From assembly GCA_009741485.1 (NCBI GenBank), contig VKON01002658.1, positions 1 through 64,000 of the forward strand: a DNA stretch of 64,000 nucleotides, in the 5' to 3' direction. Origin of the DNA: Malurus cyaneus samueli. Lineage: Eukaryota; Chordata; Aves; Passeriformes; Maluridae. How positions within the stretch are numbered: position 1 is the stretch's first letter; each line of letters starts with the position of its first letter. The notes beneath the pieces are model-generated. The model searched no databases and was not told where the DNA came from. It worked only from the letters and a program-made list of their open reading frames with translations. Position numbers and translations under genes: made by a program. Positions 45,948 through 59,027 of this stretch are shown one piece after another.

Positions 45948-47168
45948 GAGCCCTCTACCCAAAATCTCTCTGTCCCAAGGATAGAGTGGGTTCAAACAGA
46001 GAGAGCCCTCTACCCAAAATCTCTGTTCCAGGAACATGTGGGTTAGACAGAGAGAGCCCTCCCCCCTCGCCCCCCCCTACCCAAAATCTCTGTGTCCCAA
46101 GGATGTGGTGGGTTCGGACACAGAGAGCCCTCTACCCAAAATTCTCTGTGTCCCAAGATGTGGGTGGGTTGGACAGAGAGAGCCTCTACCAAAATCTTGT
46201 TCCCAAGAGCGTGTGGGTGTTGGATGGAGAAGAGCCCTCTATCCAAAATCTCTGCTCTCAAGGACATGGTGGGTTTGGAGAGAGCCCTCTACCCAAAAAT
46301 CTTGTGTCCCAAGACAGGGGGGGTTTGAGAGAGCCCTCTACCCAAAAATCTCTGCTCCCAAGGATGTGGTGGGATTCAGACAGAGACCCTCTACCCAAAA
46401 TCTTTGTTCCCAAGGATGTGGTGTGTTCAGACAGAGAGAGCCCTCTACCCAAAATCTCTGTGTACCAAGGAATGGTGGGTTTGACAGGAGAGAGCCTCTA
46501 CCCAAAATCTCTGTGTCCTAAGAACGTGGTGGGTTTGAAGAGAACCCTCTACCCAAAAATCTCTGCTCCCAAGGACGTGGTGGGTTCAAACAGAGCCCTC
46601 TACCCAAAATCTCTGTTCCAAAGGATGTGTGTTCAGACAGAGAGAGCCCTCTATCCAAAATCTCTGTGTCCAAGAACGTGGTGGGTTGAAGAGAAGAGCC
46701 CTCTACCAAAATCTCTGTTCCCAAGAACATGGTGGGTTCAGACAGAGAGAGCCCTCTACCCAAAATCTCTGTGTACCAAGGACATGGTGGGTTTAGACAG
46801 AGAGAGCCCTCTACCCAAAACTGTGTTCCCAAGAATTGGTGGTTTGAAGAGAACCCTCTACCAAAATCTCTGTGTCCCAAGGATGTGGTGGGTTGGACAG
46901 AGAGCCCTCTACCCAAAAATCTCTGTTTTCAAGAGCGTGGGTGTTTGGATTGGACAGAGCCCTCTACCCAAAATCTGTGTGTCCCAAGAACGTGGTGGGT
47001 TTGAAGAGAACCCTCTACCCAAAATCTTTGTTCCCAAGGATGTGGTGGGTTCAGACAGAGAGAGCCCTCTACCCAAAATCTCTGCTCCCAAGGACATGAT
47101 GGGTTTGGACAGAGCCCTCTACCCAAAATCTCTGTTCCCAAGGACGTGGTGGGTTTGGACACAGAGTG
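45948..47168. repeat. 50-55-bp minisatellite array, about 23 units
   Basis: Forward-orientation units of AGAGAGCCCTCTACCCAAAA, TCTCTGTGTCCCAAGGATGT, GGTGGGTT. Unit starts at 47011, 47065 and 47115 show spacings of 54 and 50. It faces the reverse array at 44830-45146, so island A sits between two oppositely oriented arrays of one family. Confidence 0.94.
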
Positions 47169-50100
47169 GGATGATGAAGTTGTACCTGCTTTGGGGTCAC
47201 TGATGCTTTGAGAGTAGAACACACTCAGGGTGCTCCATCTGTGACCTGCTTAGCAGGGATTTGTCGTTTAAGAAACTTCAGTATTGGTGTAAAAGGAGCA
47301 AAATGCCCCAAAATTACATCAGCAGCAGTCCCCATCTCTCAGCCAGGAGCTTTGTCCAGCTCTCCTGCCCCCCTGGAGGGAGTCACAGAGCCAAGGAAGA
47401 CTTTGGGGCTCCACGTTCAGACTTTCCCTTCAAATTGAAACATTCCAAACTCTTTAGCAGACACAAACTTGGCTGGGTAATTAGGAGCTTAATTAAATCT
47501 ACCTCAAATTTTCCAAAGACTTTCTGGGCTCGCGCTTACATTAATTCAGGGTTTTCCCATTCAAAGCTAGCTCTGCCCTTCAACCTTCATCGTTAATATT
47601 TCTTCTGCTTCTGACCTCCACCGTTAATTTTTGGTGCTAAAACACTTCTAGAGGGTTTGGCAAAGCCTATTCTTACGTGATCGTGGCACTGTTCTCTTTA
47701 ATTGGTGCTTTTGGGGGTTAATTGGGAAAGAATCCACGACTGGCAAATCAAAATGAGGAGAATTTTGTCGGGATGAGCGTTGTCCTGGCAGAGTAGGGAG
47801 GGGAAATGTTGGTGTGGGAGGGTGGAATCGCTGCAGCCCGGGATGCTGTGGGCATAAAGGCTCATTTTCATCTAAATGCAGTTAACACGCTCAGAGTCAT
47901 TTGGGATAAATGCGATCCTTAAGGACACATGATGGCTAATCTCTGCTATGACATTTGTGGAGGAGGAGGAGGAATAATTTAGACCGAGGGTGTTGTGCCG
48001 CTCACCAGTTATCCCCACTCTGCCATCACGAGTGGAACCAATTGTCACTGCAGAGGCTGAGATCCTTTTTCAGAAGGGAAACTGAGGCACGGGCGGTGCC
48101 ATAGAGTTCCATGAATCTGAGCTCAGGGAATTGCAGGGGACAGAGCCAAAGGGGCAGATTGTTCTCAATCCCACATTCCCGATGCTGCCCTGCTGCTCCC
48201 CTGCCCTCCCAGGCACAGCCAGAGGTGTTTCTTGGGCTTGCACTTGTTTCTAAATTTGCATGGTTTTTGTTTCTAAAATCGCTTTTGTTTCTAAATTTAC
48301 ATCGTTCTCACATTCTTTCCAATAACGGATTCTGCGCTCTGTACCTTTCATCCCGGCAAGGCTCTTTCAAGCACCAACTTCTTGAAAAAAATCATCACAA
48401 ATTCCCGGCAGAAGCGAGAAAGCCAAAAGATTTTTTTTCAGCTGATTTTCCAGAGCCTTTGCTCAGCGCAGCCTCGGCCGGAGCAGCATCAACAGACAGA
48501 AATTCACCGTCGCAATGGCTCGGCACTGGTTTGGGGCACCCAGAAGGTGACAGGAGAGGGACACCAGGGTGGCTGACCCCTCTGAACCCTCGCACAGATC
48601 CCCTCTTTGCTCCACGGAGCCGGGATTTCGCCCCTAGATGGCTCTAGGATATAAGTTGTTCCAGGCTATGCCGAAGGAGGATTTGCAAATGTCCCTTCCC
48701 CGTTGGTATCTCAACAGCACCTGAGGCTCTGGGTGTCTCCCCAAGGTGCTGGTGGCACTGGGTGTCCTTGTCACAGGGTGTCCCCGGAGTGCCACCGACC
48801 CCTGGCAGAAAAAAAAACCTCGGAGGTGCTGGCAAGAAGCGATATGTGGGAAAACTGCTCTCCTGAATCCAAAATCAGAGCTGTAAATGACCCCTCCCTG
48901 CTCTGATGGTGCCTGAGCAACGGGAATGTGGGATTGAGAACAATCCCACCGCTGCATCCCTTCGGAGACAGGAGATGGGTAAGGAAAAGTGGCAGATTTT
49001 GGGCGAGGAGAGGAAAAGAGGCAAGTTAGGGATGGCAAGAAGGCAACAGCTCTTCCCTCCCACTCTGCTGAAGCTTTTTCCACATCGCAGTAATTAAAAT
49101 ACAAATGATGTGGCCGGGCTGCCCCTGCCCGCTGAGACCCACGGGCCATTTCCACCCCAGAGATGAAAAGTTTAACCACCTTTAATGGAGAGGGGAGGGG
49201 AAAACGTTGCCATCCACACTCCATCACATATTTATGATGCTTGAAAAAAGATCAATAGCAGCTATATGCAAGGGTCTATAAATTTAATGTAGCATGATCA
49301 TTTAGTATCAGTTGTTTCTCAGATTAATAACGGCGGCGATGCTGAGTGGGGATGGAGCTGCTGCCTCCAGAACTCTGCAGTGACACAAATTCACCTGCCC
49401 AGGTGTCTGTGCCATTCTGGGTAGGATAAAAGAGAGGGGACAAACTGCCCTGATGGTGCTAATATCTCAATTTGGGGTGAAATCCCCCCACTGCCCAGGG
49501 ACCACTGCTCTTCTCAGTGACCACAATATGTCACGGTTCAGCGGAAGGACCTTAAACTTACAGACAAGGACAAGGCAGTAAAAGATGAAGCACCTGAACC
49601 CCCCGTTTCCAGATTACTAGACCCCAGGTGTGTGCTAGGGAGCAGTTAAATTTCATCATTACCCTTTCTTCTATGGTATTTTTTATAGTCCTTTTTTACT
49701 ACTGGCACTAAAGGTGCCGGACGCATCCCAGGAGCTAAGAGGACATCACTCGTCAACCTGACTGCTGGCTGATATAAAAAATGACAAGTCCTGGCTTAAT
49801 CTTTCTGATAACTGTGTTCTGCATGGCCCATCCATCTCCATGGAGGAGTTTTGGTGAAGCCGGGAGACAAGAACATCACAGCATTTAAGAATGAAAAATT
49901 AAGTGCCCTTTTTGAGCACAGCATGGAGCTTATTACCGCAGAAAGTGCTCGCCTGCTACTCCTCAGGTTGTGAGCATGTGCCTGCACTTGTCTGCAGCGA
50001 AGCTCCTGCTCGCAGCCTTTAATAATTTGGCTGCAAGCAGGAAAACAGAGGAAAAAAAAAAAAAATCAGAGAGGCTGACCGATAGTTTCAAAAGCGAGAA

Positions 50101-50830
50101 ATTCAGAGCTCTCTGCCTTGAAAGCAGCAAAATTCAGGGATGCAGAGACACAACAACGCTGCCTTTGCATTTCCAAACCATTTCTGGGGCTCTGCAGATG
50201 CTTGGGAGGGTCCTACGAGTTTCCTAAAGCTCCTGGATTAAAGGGAAAATTTGATGGATATATAAAACAAGTGGTCACGGAGGAAAGTTTTAAAAAACTG
50301 AGTCGCAGCAGCTAAAAGAAAATGCAGAAAGCCCCTAAAATTACTTTTCTAGCATATTTTTAAAGAAATTATTTGACAAGTTGGCGCAGCTGAACTTTAC
50401 TTGATGTGCCAGTCAGGTCCTGGGGCAAACTGCTGCCCCCACTCAGCTCCTGCTCCACTTGGAGATTTTCAAAAAGGAAAGGCAATATCGATATTACAAA
50501 ATATAAAAAAAAAAAAAGGCTCTTTTCACTCATGCTGTGCCTCTCTCCAGGGCAGGTGGAGATGGGCAGCCCCAGAGGCAGAACAGCAGCTCCCTGCCCA
50601 GCTCTCCACAGATGTTGCAGCTTGGTGTGAACTGGCAGCATGGCAAATTGTAATTTAATTAACTCTTAAGCGTTCCTGTAATCCGGGCTGACAGGGCTCC
50701 CCCAACCCTTTGGTTCGGGATTCCTGTCTCCATTGTCCCTTTTGGCAGGGCTGGGGGGTGCTTTGAGGGTGATTGAGTTGTCCTGGAAGAGAGTATGAAG
50801 CTCCTGCTCTGGAGTTTTGTATGTCAGCTC
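47169..50830. promoter_or_regulatory. Island B, long non-coding block with several candidate elements
   Basis: About 3.6 kb without minisatellites. Motif-dense parts include GTAATTAG at 47477-47484 and TTAATTAA at 47489-47496, further TTAAT sites to about 47720, an AT-rich core at 49220-49350, and another at 49790-50060. Open frames are short and lack domains. The block is mirrored at 53871-57235. Such a chain of homeodomain-type cores resembles enhancer-rich DNA near developmental regulators. The target gene is not in the window. Confidence 0.42.
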
Positions 50831-50990
50831 ATCCTGGTTTAGAAAAACCCGGACTTTGTTAATGTTTAACTGAAAAAAAAGTGGAAAGGAAGCAGCAGGA
50901 TGGCTTTGGAGAAGGCACTAACACAGGGACAGCTCCAGGGAGAAGGGAAGGGGCTCTGGAAGAGTGGATGAAGCCCCTGCTCTGGAGTTC
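50831..50990 (-). repeat. 172-bp repeat, one partial unit in reverse
   Basis: GTGGAAAGGAAGCAGCAGGA, TGGCTTTGGAGAAGGCAC is the reverse of the unit seen at 51480-53870. It stops at CTCTGGAGTT, where spacer S2 begins with LTR sequence. The mirror arm shows the same DNA running on uninterrupted at 53684-53850. Confidence 0.85.
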
Positions 50991-51474
50991 CCACGTCGCA
51001 ACATGAGATGACTGTTTGCCCGGTGGGGGACTCACGCAGCAGCAGATGTTGGGACTGCTGCTGTGGAGTGGAACCATGCCGGAGAGGTTCATGAAGAACT
51101 GTCTCCGTGGGAGGGACCCACGGCCTCGCAAGGGAAGGAATCTCTTCCCTCAGCTGTCACCAGAGGATCCGGTGATGAACTGACCCCCCCACACTGTTTC
51201 GTTCCTGGCTGCTTGTTGTAGAAGGGGGAGGGAGTGGGAGAGATCGGCTGTTTGAGGTTGTAATTATTTCTCATTCTCCTCCTCTGTTAGTAATAAATTC
51301 ACTTGATTATAAGTTGTGCTTTGTCCATCAATGTTTTCCTCCCTGTTTCCTTACAAACTAATGAACCTTTGTTAGTTTTTTTCCCCCTTCGCTCTTCTCT
51401 ACCCGGTGTGGTGGTGGGGAGAGCGAATGAGCAGGTTGTGGGTGCCGCTGTTGGCCAGCATCCAAACCGCGACA
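50991..51474 (+). mobile_element. 3' half of an endogenous retroviral LTR (copy in contig 3)
   Basis: Matches 59571-60079, from CCACG to the terminal CGCGACA, including an AATAAA signal at 51292-51297. It is followed by CCACT (51475-51479), the same 5 bases that follow the complete LTR. The 5' half is missing: 50990/50991 joins reversed 172-bp repeat instead. No viral genes are present. Confidence 0.88.
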
Positions 51475-51479
51475 CCACT

Positions 51480-53870
51480 CGTTTTCAGTTAACAAAGTCT
51501 GGTTCCTAAGCCAGGTGGAGCGCATTCAGACCTCCAGAGCAGGAGCTTTCCACCCTCGGGAGCCCTTCCCCTCTCCCTGAGCTGTCCCGTGATCAGTGCC
51601 TTCTCCAAAGTCATCTCCTGCTGCTCCTTTCCCTTCACTCATTTTCAGTTAACAAAATCTGGTATTTCTAAGGCAGGATAGCTGACATCCAGACCTGAGC
51701 TTCAGAGCAGAGCTTCATCCACCCTCCAGACCCCTTCCCCTGTGCTTGGAGCTGTTCCTGCTGTCAGTGCCTTCTCCAAAGCCATCCTGCTACTTCCTTT
51801 CCCTTACACCTGTTCAATGAGTTTACATTCAAGTCTGGGTTTTCCTGACCAAGGTGAGCTGACATCCAGAATTCCAGAGCAGGGCTTCATCCACCTTTCA
51901 GAGCCCTTCCCCTCTCCCTGGAGCTGTCCCTGTGGTCAGTGCCTTCTCCAAGGCCCCTGCGTGCTTCTTTCCACTCTGTTTTCAGTTTAACATTACAAGT
52001 GGGTTTTCTAAACTGGGGGAGTGGACGTCCAGACCAGAGCAGGGGCTCATCCACCCTTCCAGAGCCCTTCCCCTCTCTCTGGGGCTTTTCCGTGCAGTGC
52101 CTCTCCAAAGCCATCCCTGCGTTCCTTTCCACTCCGTTTTCAGTTTAACATACTAAGTCTGGTTTTTTCTAAGCTGGGGAGCTGACATACAGACCAAACC
52201 TCCAGACAGAGGCTTCCAAGACCGCTTCTCCTCTCCTGGAGCTGTTCCTCAGTCAGTGTCTTATCCAAGCCATCCGCTGCTTCCTTCCCCTTCACTCTGT
52301 TTCAGTTAACATTAAAAAAGTCTCAGTTTTTCTAAGCCAGGGTGAGGACATCCAGAACCAGAGCGAGGCTTCATCCACCCTTCCAGAGCCCTCTCCCTCC
52401 CTGGAGCGTTCCTGCAGTCAGTGCCTTCTCCAAGGTCATCCTGCTGCTTCTTTTCCCTTCCACTCCGTTTCAGTGGAGTGTTTCCATGTACAAAGTCTGG
52501 GTTTCCTAAGCCAGGATGAGCTGACATCCAGACCTGAGCTTCAGAGCAGGAGCTTCATCCACCCTTCCAGAGCCCCTCCCTGTGCCTGGAGCGTGTTCTT
52601 GTGGTCAGTGCCTTCTCCAAAGCCATCCTGCTGCTTCTTTCCCTTCCACTCCATTTCAGTTTAATTATACAAAGTCTGGGTTTTTCTAAGCCAGGTGAGC
52701 TGACATCCAGAACTCCAGAGCAAGGCTTCATCCGGGCTTCTGGGCCCTTCCCCTCTCCTGGATTGTTCCTGCTCAGTGCCTTCTCCAAAGCCATCCTACT
52801 GCCTCCTTTCCACTCCATTTTCAGTTTAACATTTACAAATCTGGGTTTTTCTAAGCCAGGGTGAGCTGACATCAGACCTCAGAGCAGGAGCTTCAGCTGC
52901 CTTCCAGAGCTCTTCCCCTCCCTGGAGCTGTCCTGTGCAGCCTCCAAGGCCATCCTGCTTACTCCTTTCCATCTATTTTCAGTTTAACATTTACAAAATC
53001 TGGGTTTTTTTAAACTGGATAGCTGACATCCAGAGCTCCAGAGCAGGGGCTTCAGCCACCTTCCGGAGCCCCTCCGTGCCTGGAGCTGTTCCTGTGATCA
53101 GTGCCTTCTCCAAAGTCATCCTGGCTGCTTCCTTTCCCCCACTCCGTTATCAGTTTAACAAAGTCTGGGTATTTCTAAGCCCGGGTAACTGACATCCAGA
53201 CCTCCAGAATGGCTTCAGCCGCTTTCTGGAGCCCCTTCCCCTCTCCCTGGACGGTTCTGCTGCAGTCCTTCTCAAAGCCATCCTGCGCTTCCTTCCACTC
53301 TGTTTCAGTTAACATTTACAAAGTCTGGGTTTTCCAAACTGGGGTGAGCTGACATCCAGAGCTCCAGAGCAGGGGCTTCATCCACCCTTCCGGAGCCCCT
53401 TCCCTGTGCCTGGAGTGTCCTGTGATAGTGCCTTCCCAAGGCACTGCTGTTTCCTTCCCCCTGTTCTTTACAAGTCTGTTTGTCTTTACTACACGGACGC
53501 ATACCAGGAGAGCTGACATCCAACCTATCAGCAGAGCACCTCATCCATCCCTTCCAAGCCCTTCCCTTCCCTGGCTGTCCCTGTGTTTGGGCCTTCTCCA
53601 AAGCCATCCTGCTGTTCCTTTCTACCCATCAGTTAATATTACAAAACTTGTTTTTTTTAAAACTGGGTGAGCTGACATCCGGAACTCCAGAGCGGCTCAC
53701 CACTCTTCCAGAGCCCCTTCCTTCTCCTGGAGCTGTCCCTGTGTTAGTGCCTTCTCCAAAGCCATCCTGCTGCTTCCTTTCCACTTTTTTTCAGTTAAAC
53801 TTAACAAAGCCGGGTTTTCTAACCAGGATGAGCTGACATACAAAACCCAGAGCAGGAGCTTCATACTCTC
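51480..53870 (+). repeat. 172-bp minisatellite array, about 14 units (indel-rich)
   Basis: Units contain CAGTTTAACATTTACAAAGT, CTGGGTTTTTCTAAGC, GAGCTGACATCCAGA, CTTCATCCACCCTTCCAGAG and CCTTCTCCAAAGCCATCCTG. Many bases are dropped compared with the clean copy at 60085-62426. The array continues without a break across 53683/53684, where the mirrored arm starts. Confidence 0.93.
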
Positions 53871-56800
53871 TTCCAGACAACTCAACCACCGCCAAAGCAC
53901 CCAGCCCTGCCAAAAGGGACAGGAGACAGAATCCCGAACCAAGGGTTGGGAGCCCTGTCAGCCCGGATACAGGAACGCTTAAGAGTTAATTAATACAATT
54001 TGCCATGCTGCCAGTTCACACCAAGCTGCAACATCTGTGAGAGCTGGGCAGGGAGCGCTGTCTGCCTCTGGGGCTGCCCATCTCACCTCCTTGGAGAGAG
54101 GCACAGCATGAGTGAAAAGAGCCTTTTTTTTTTTATATTTTGGAATATCGATATTGCCTTTCCTTTTTGAAAATACCATGAGAAGCGAGTGGGGCAGCAG
54201 TTTGCCCAGACCGTGACTGGCACATCAAGTAAAGTTCAGCTGCGCCAACTTGTCAAAAATTCTTTAAAAAATACGCAGAAGATAATAGGTGGCTTCTGCA
54301 TTTTTTTTAGCTGCTGCGACTCAGTTTTAAAAAACTTTCCTCCGTGACCACTGTTTTATATATCCATCAAATTTCCCTTTAATCCAGGAGCTTAGGAAAC
54401 TCGTAGGACCTCCAAGCATCTGCAAGCCCCAGAAATGGTTTGAAATGCAAAGGCAGCGTTGTGTGTCTCTGCATCCCTGAATTTGCTGCTTTCAAGGCAG
54501 AGCTCTGAATTCTCGCTTTTGAAACTATGTCAGCCTCTCTGATTTTTTTTTTTTTCCTCTGTTTTCCTGCTTGCAGCCAAATTATAAAGGCTGCGAGCAG
54601 GAGCTTCGCTGCAGACAAGTGCAGGCACATGCTCACACCTGAGGAGTAGCAGGCGAGCACTTTCTGCGGTAATAAGCTCCATGCTGTGCTCAAAGGGCAC
54701 TTTTTTCATTCTTAAATCGGTGATGTTCTGTCTCCCGGCTTCACCAAAACTCCTCCATGGAGATGGATGGGCATCAGAACAACAGTTAAAGATTAAGCAG
54801 GACTTGCATTTTTATATCAGCCAGCATCAGGTTGACGATGTATGTCCTTTAGCTCCTGGGATGCGTCCGGCCTCTTAGTGCCAGTAGTAAAAAAGGACTA
54901 TAAAAAACCATAGAAGAAAGGGTATGATGAATTAACTGCCCCTAGCACCACACCTGGTCCTAGTACTGGAAACGGGGGGTTCAGGTGCTCATCTTTTACT
55001 TGCCTTGTCCTTGTCTGTAAGTAAGGTCCTCCGCTAACCGTGACATATTGTGCATGGAGAAGAGCGTGGTCCCTGGCAGTGGGGATTTCACCCCAAATTG
55101 AGATATTGCACCATCAGGGCAGTTGTCCCCTTCTCTTTTTATCCTACCCAGAAATGGCACAGACACTGGGCAGTGAATTGTGTCACGCAGAGTTCTGGAG
55201 GCAGCAGCTTCCATCCCCACTCAGCATCGCCGCCGTTATTAATCGGAGAAACAACTGAATACTAAAATGATCATGCTACATTAAATTTATAGACCCTTGC
55301 ATAAGCTGCATTGATCTTTTTCAACATCAAAATATGTGATGGAGGTGTGGAGGCAACGTTTTCCCTCCCCTCCATTAAAGTGGTTAAACTTTTCATCTCT
55401 GGGGTGGAAATGGCCCGTGGGTCCAGCGGGCAGGGGCAGCCCGGCCACACATTTGTATTTAATTACTGCGATGTGGAAAAGCTTCAGCAGAGTGGGAGGG
55501 AAGAGCTGTTGCCTTCTTGCCATCCCTAACTTTGCCTCTTTCCTCTCCTCGCCCAAAATCGCCACTTTCCTTACCCATCTCCTGTCTCCGAAGGGATGCA
55601 GCGGTGGATTGTTCTCATCCCACAATTCCGTTGCTCAGGCACATCAGAGCAGGGAGGGGTCATTTACAGCTCTGATTTGGATTCAGGAAGCAGTTTCCCA
55701 CATATCGCTCTGCCAGCACCTCCGAGGTTTTTTTTCTGCCAGGGTCGGTGGCACTCCGGGACACCTGTGACAGGACACCCAGTGCCACCAGCACTTGGGG
55801 AGACACCAGACCCAGGTTTGTTGAGAATACCAACGGGGAAGGACATTTGCAACCCCTCGCCATAGCCGAACAACTTATATCCTAGAGCCACTAGGGGCGA
55901 AATCCCGGCTCCGTGGAGCAAAGAGGGACTGGCGGGGTTCAGAGGGTCAGCCACCCTGGTGTCCCTCCCTGTCACCTTCTGGTGCCCAAACCCGGCCGAG
56001 CATGCGACGTGTAATTTCGGTCTGTTGATGCTGCTCCGGCCGAGGCGCGCTGAGCAAGCTCTGGAAATCAGCTGAAAAAAATCTTTTGGCTTTCTCGCTT
56101 CTCCGGGAATTTGTGATGATTTTAAGAATTGGTGCTTGAAAGAGCCTTGCCGGGATGAAAGGTACAGAGCGCAGAACCGTTATGGAAAGAATGTGAGAAC
56201 GATGTAAATTTAGAAACAAAAGCGATTAGAAACAAAAACGATGTATTTAGAAACAAGTGCAAGCCAAGAAACACCTCGGCTGTGCCTGGGAGGGCAGGGG
56301 AGCAGCAGGGCAGCATCGGGAAGTGGATTGAGAACAATCTGCCCCTTTGCTCTGTCCCCTGCAATCCCTGAGCTCAGATCATGGAACTCTATGGCACCCC
56401 GTGCCTCATTTCCCTTCTGAAAAAGGACTCAGCTCTGCAGTGACAATGGGTCACTCGTGATGGCAGAGTGGGATACACTGTGACGGCCAACACCCCTCAG
56501 TAAAATTCCTCCCTCCTCCCACAATGTATAGCAGAGATAGCCATCAGTGTCCTTAAGGATCGCATTATCCAAATGACCTCGAGCGTGTTACTGCATTAGA
56601 TAAATGAGCCTTTATGCCACAGCATCCCGGGCTGCAGCGATTCCACCCCCCACACCAACATTCCCCTCCCTACTCTGCCAGGACAACGCTCATCCCGACA
56701 AAACTCACTCGTTTGATTTGCCATCGGGATTCTTCCCAATTAACCCCAAAGCACCAATTAAAAGAACGGTGCCACGATCACGTAAGATAGCTTGCCACCC

Positions 56801-57235
56801 TCTAGAAGTGACAGCACAAAAATTAACGAGGTCAAAGCAGAGAAATATTAACGATGAAGTGAAGGGCAGAGCTAGCTTGAATGGGAAACCCTGAATTAAT
56901 GTAGCGAGCCCAGAAAGTCTTGGAAAATTTGAGGTAGATTATTAAACCACATCCCAGCCAAGTTGTGCTGCTAAAGAGTTGGAATGTCTGGATTCAATTT
57001 GAAGGCAAAGTCTGCACGTGGAGCCCCAAAGCTCTGGCCTGTTGACTCCCTCCAGGGGGGCAGGAGCTGCGACAAAGCTCCTGGCTGAAGAGATGGGGAC
57101 GCTGCTGAATTAATTTTGCATTTTGCTCCTTTTACACCAATACTGAAGTTCTTAACGACAATCCTGCTAACAGGTCACAATGAGCACCCTGAGTGTATCT
57201 ACTCTCAAAGCATCGTGAGGCAAACCTCATCATCC
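53871..57235. other. Reverse complement of island B (indel-rich)
   Basis: Mirrors about 47190-50830. For example 53930-53980 mirrors 50660-50720, and 57120-57150 mirrors 47280-47310. Base loss increases toward the contig end. The homeodomain-type cores survive in part near 56840-56945. Confidence 0.85.
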
Positions 57236-58358
57236 CACCCTATCCAAACCCACCACGTTCCTTGGGAACAGAGATTGGGTAGAGGGCTCTGTCCAAACCA
57301 TCATGTCCTGGGAACAGAGATTTTGGTGAGGCTCTCTCTGTCTGAACCACCACATCCTGGGAACAAAAGAGTTGGGTAGAGGGTTCTCTTCAAACCCACC
57401 ACCTTCTGGACACACAGATTTTGGGTAGAGGGCTCTCCAATCAAACACCCACGCTCTTATAACAGAGATTTTGGGTAAGGCTCTCTGGTCCCAACCACCA
57501 CATCCTTGGGACACAGAATTGGGTAGAGGTTCTCTCAAACTCACCATTTCTTGGACAACACAGATTTTGGAGAGGGCTCTCCTGTCTAAACCCCCATGTC
57601 CTTGGTACACAGAAGATTTGGTAGAGGCTCTCTCTGCTGAACCACCATGTTCTTGGGAAAGAGATTGGGTAGAGGGCTCCTCTGTCTAAACCACACGTAC
57701 TTGTACAGCAGAGATTGGGTAGAGCTCTCCCTCTGTAAACCACCACATCTTGACACAGAGATTTGGGTAGAGGGCTCTGTTTGAACCCCACACCCTTGGG
57801 AGCAAGATTTTGGGTAGAGCTCTTCAAACCCACCACGTTTTGGACACAGAGATGGGTAAGAGGCTCTCCTCAAAAACCCACCATGTCCTTGTACAACAGA
57901 GATGTAAGGCGCTCTCGTCTGAACACACCACATCCTTGGGAACAAAGATTTGGGTAGAGGGCTCTGTCGAAACCCCACCACATCCTTGGAGCAGAGATTG
58001 GGTAGAGGCTCTCTCAAACCCACCACGTGCTTGGGGACACACAGGGTGAGAGGGCTGCTTCCAAACCCACCGTCCTGAAGCACAGATTTGGAGTAGGGCC
58101 TCTCCAATCCAAACCACCCACACTCTGAGGAACAGAGATTTTGGGTAGAGGGCTCCTCTGTCCGAACCACACCAATCCTTGGGACACAGAGATGGTAAGG
58201 CTCTCTGTCCGAACCCCACCACACCTGGACACAGAGAATTTGGGAGGGCATCTCTCTGTAAACCCACCATTTCTTGGAACACAAGATTGGCTTAGAGGGC
58301 TCTCCTCATGTTGAACCCACTCATCTCTGGGAACAGAGCATTTTGGGTGAGAGGCTCC
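57236..58358. repeat. 50-55-bp minisatellite array in reverse (indel-rich)
   Basis: About 21 units of CAAACCCACCA, GGAACAGAGATTTTGGGTAG, AGGGCTCTC with frequent deletions. It mirrors 45948-47168. The last 105 bases of the contig (58359-58463) mirror about 45850-45950. Confidence 0.9.
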
Positions 58359-58463
58359 ATGGAACATCTCCCAAGACTGCCCCACAGAGCCGCAGCGGGT
58401 AACACCCACCTTGGTGACCACCCAGGGCACATGAAGCAGTCTCTAAAAGGCCATCAACCCAGC

Positions 58464-58488
58464 NNNNNNNNNNNNNNNNNNNNNNNNN
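58464..58488. other. Assembly gap of 25 N
   Basis: A placeholder run separating contig 3 from contig 4. Confidence 0.99.
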
Positions 58489-59022
58489 CTCATCGCTATT
58501 TCGTTTAACATTTACAAAATCTGGGTTTTTCTAAGCTGGATGAGCTGACATACAGAGCTCCAGAGCAGAGTCTTCATCCACCCTTCCAGAGCCCCTTCCC
58601 CTCTCTCTGGAGCTGTCCTGTGGTCAGTGCCTCTCCAAAGCCATCCTGCTGCTTCTGGAGCCCCTTCCACTCCGTTTTCAGTGGAGTGTTTAACATTTGC
58701 AAAGTCTGGGTTTTCCTAAGCCAGGTGAGCTGAATCCAGAACTGAGCTTCAGAGCAGGAGCTTCATCCACCCTTCCAGAGCCCCTTCCCCTGTGCCTGGA
58801 GGTGCTCCTGCAGTCAGTGTCTTCTCCAAACCCATCCTGCTGCTTCCTTTCCCCTTCCATTCCGTTTTCAGTCTAACATTTACAAAGTCTGGGTTTTCCT
58901 GCCGGAGTGAGCTGACACAGAACTCCGAGCAGGAGCTTCAGCTGCCCTTCCAGAGCCTTTCCTCTCTCTGGGCTGTTCCTGCAGTCTCGTGCCTTCTCCA
59001 AAGCCATCCTGCTGCTTCCTTT
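58489..59022 (+). repeat. 172-bp minisatellite, about three units left of the LTR
   Basis: Clean units of the family described at 60085-62426. They are interrupted by the LTR at 59028. With the LTR and one CCACT removed, the flanks rejoin into a normal unit (TTTCCACTCTGTTTTCAG). Confidence 0.95.
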
Positions 59023-59027
59023 CCACT
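59023..59027. other. 5-bp target-site duplication, left (CCACT)
   Basis: CCACT precedes the LTR and recurs at 60080-60084. Excising one copy with the LTR restores the repeat consensus. Confidence 0.9.
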
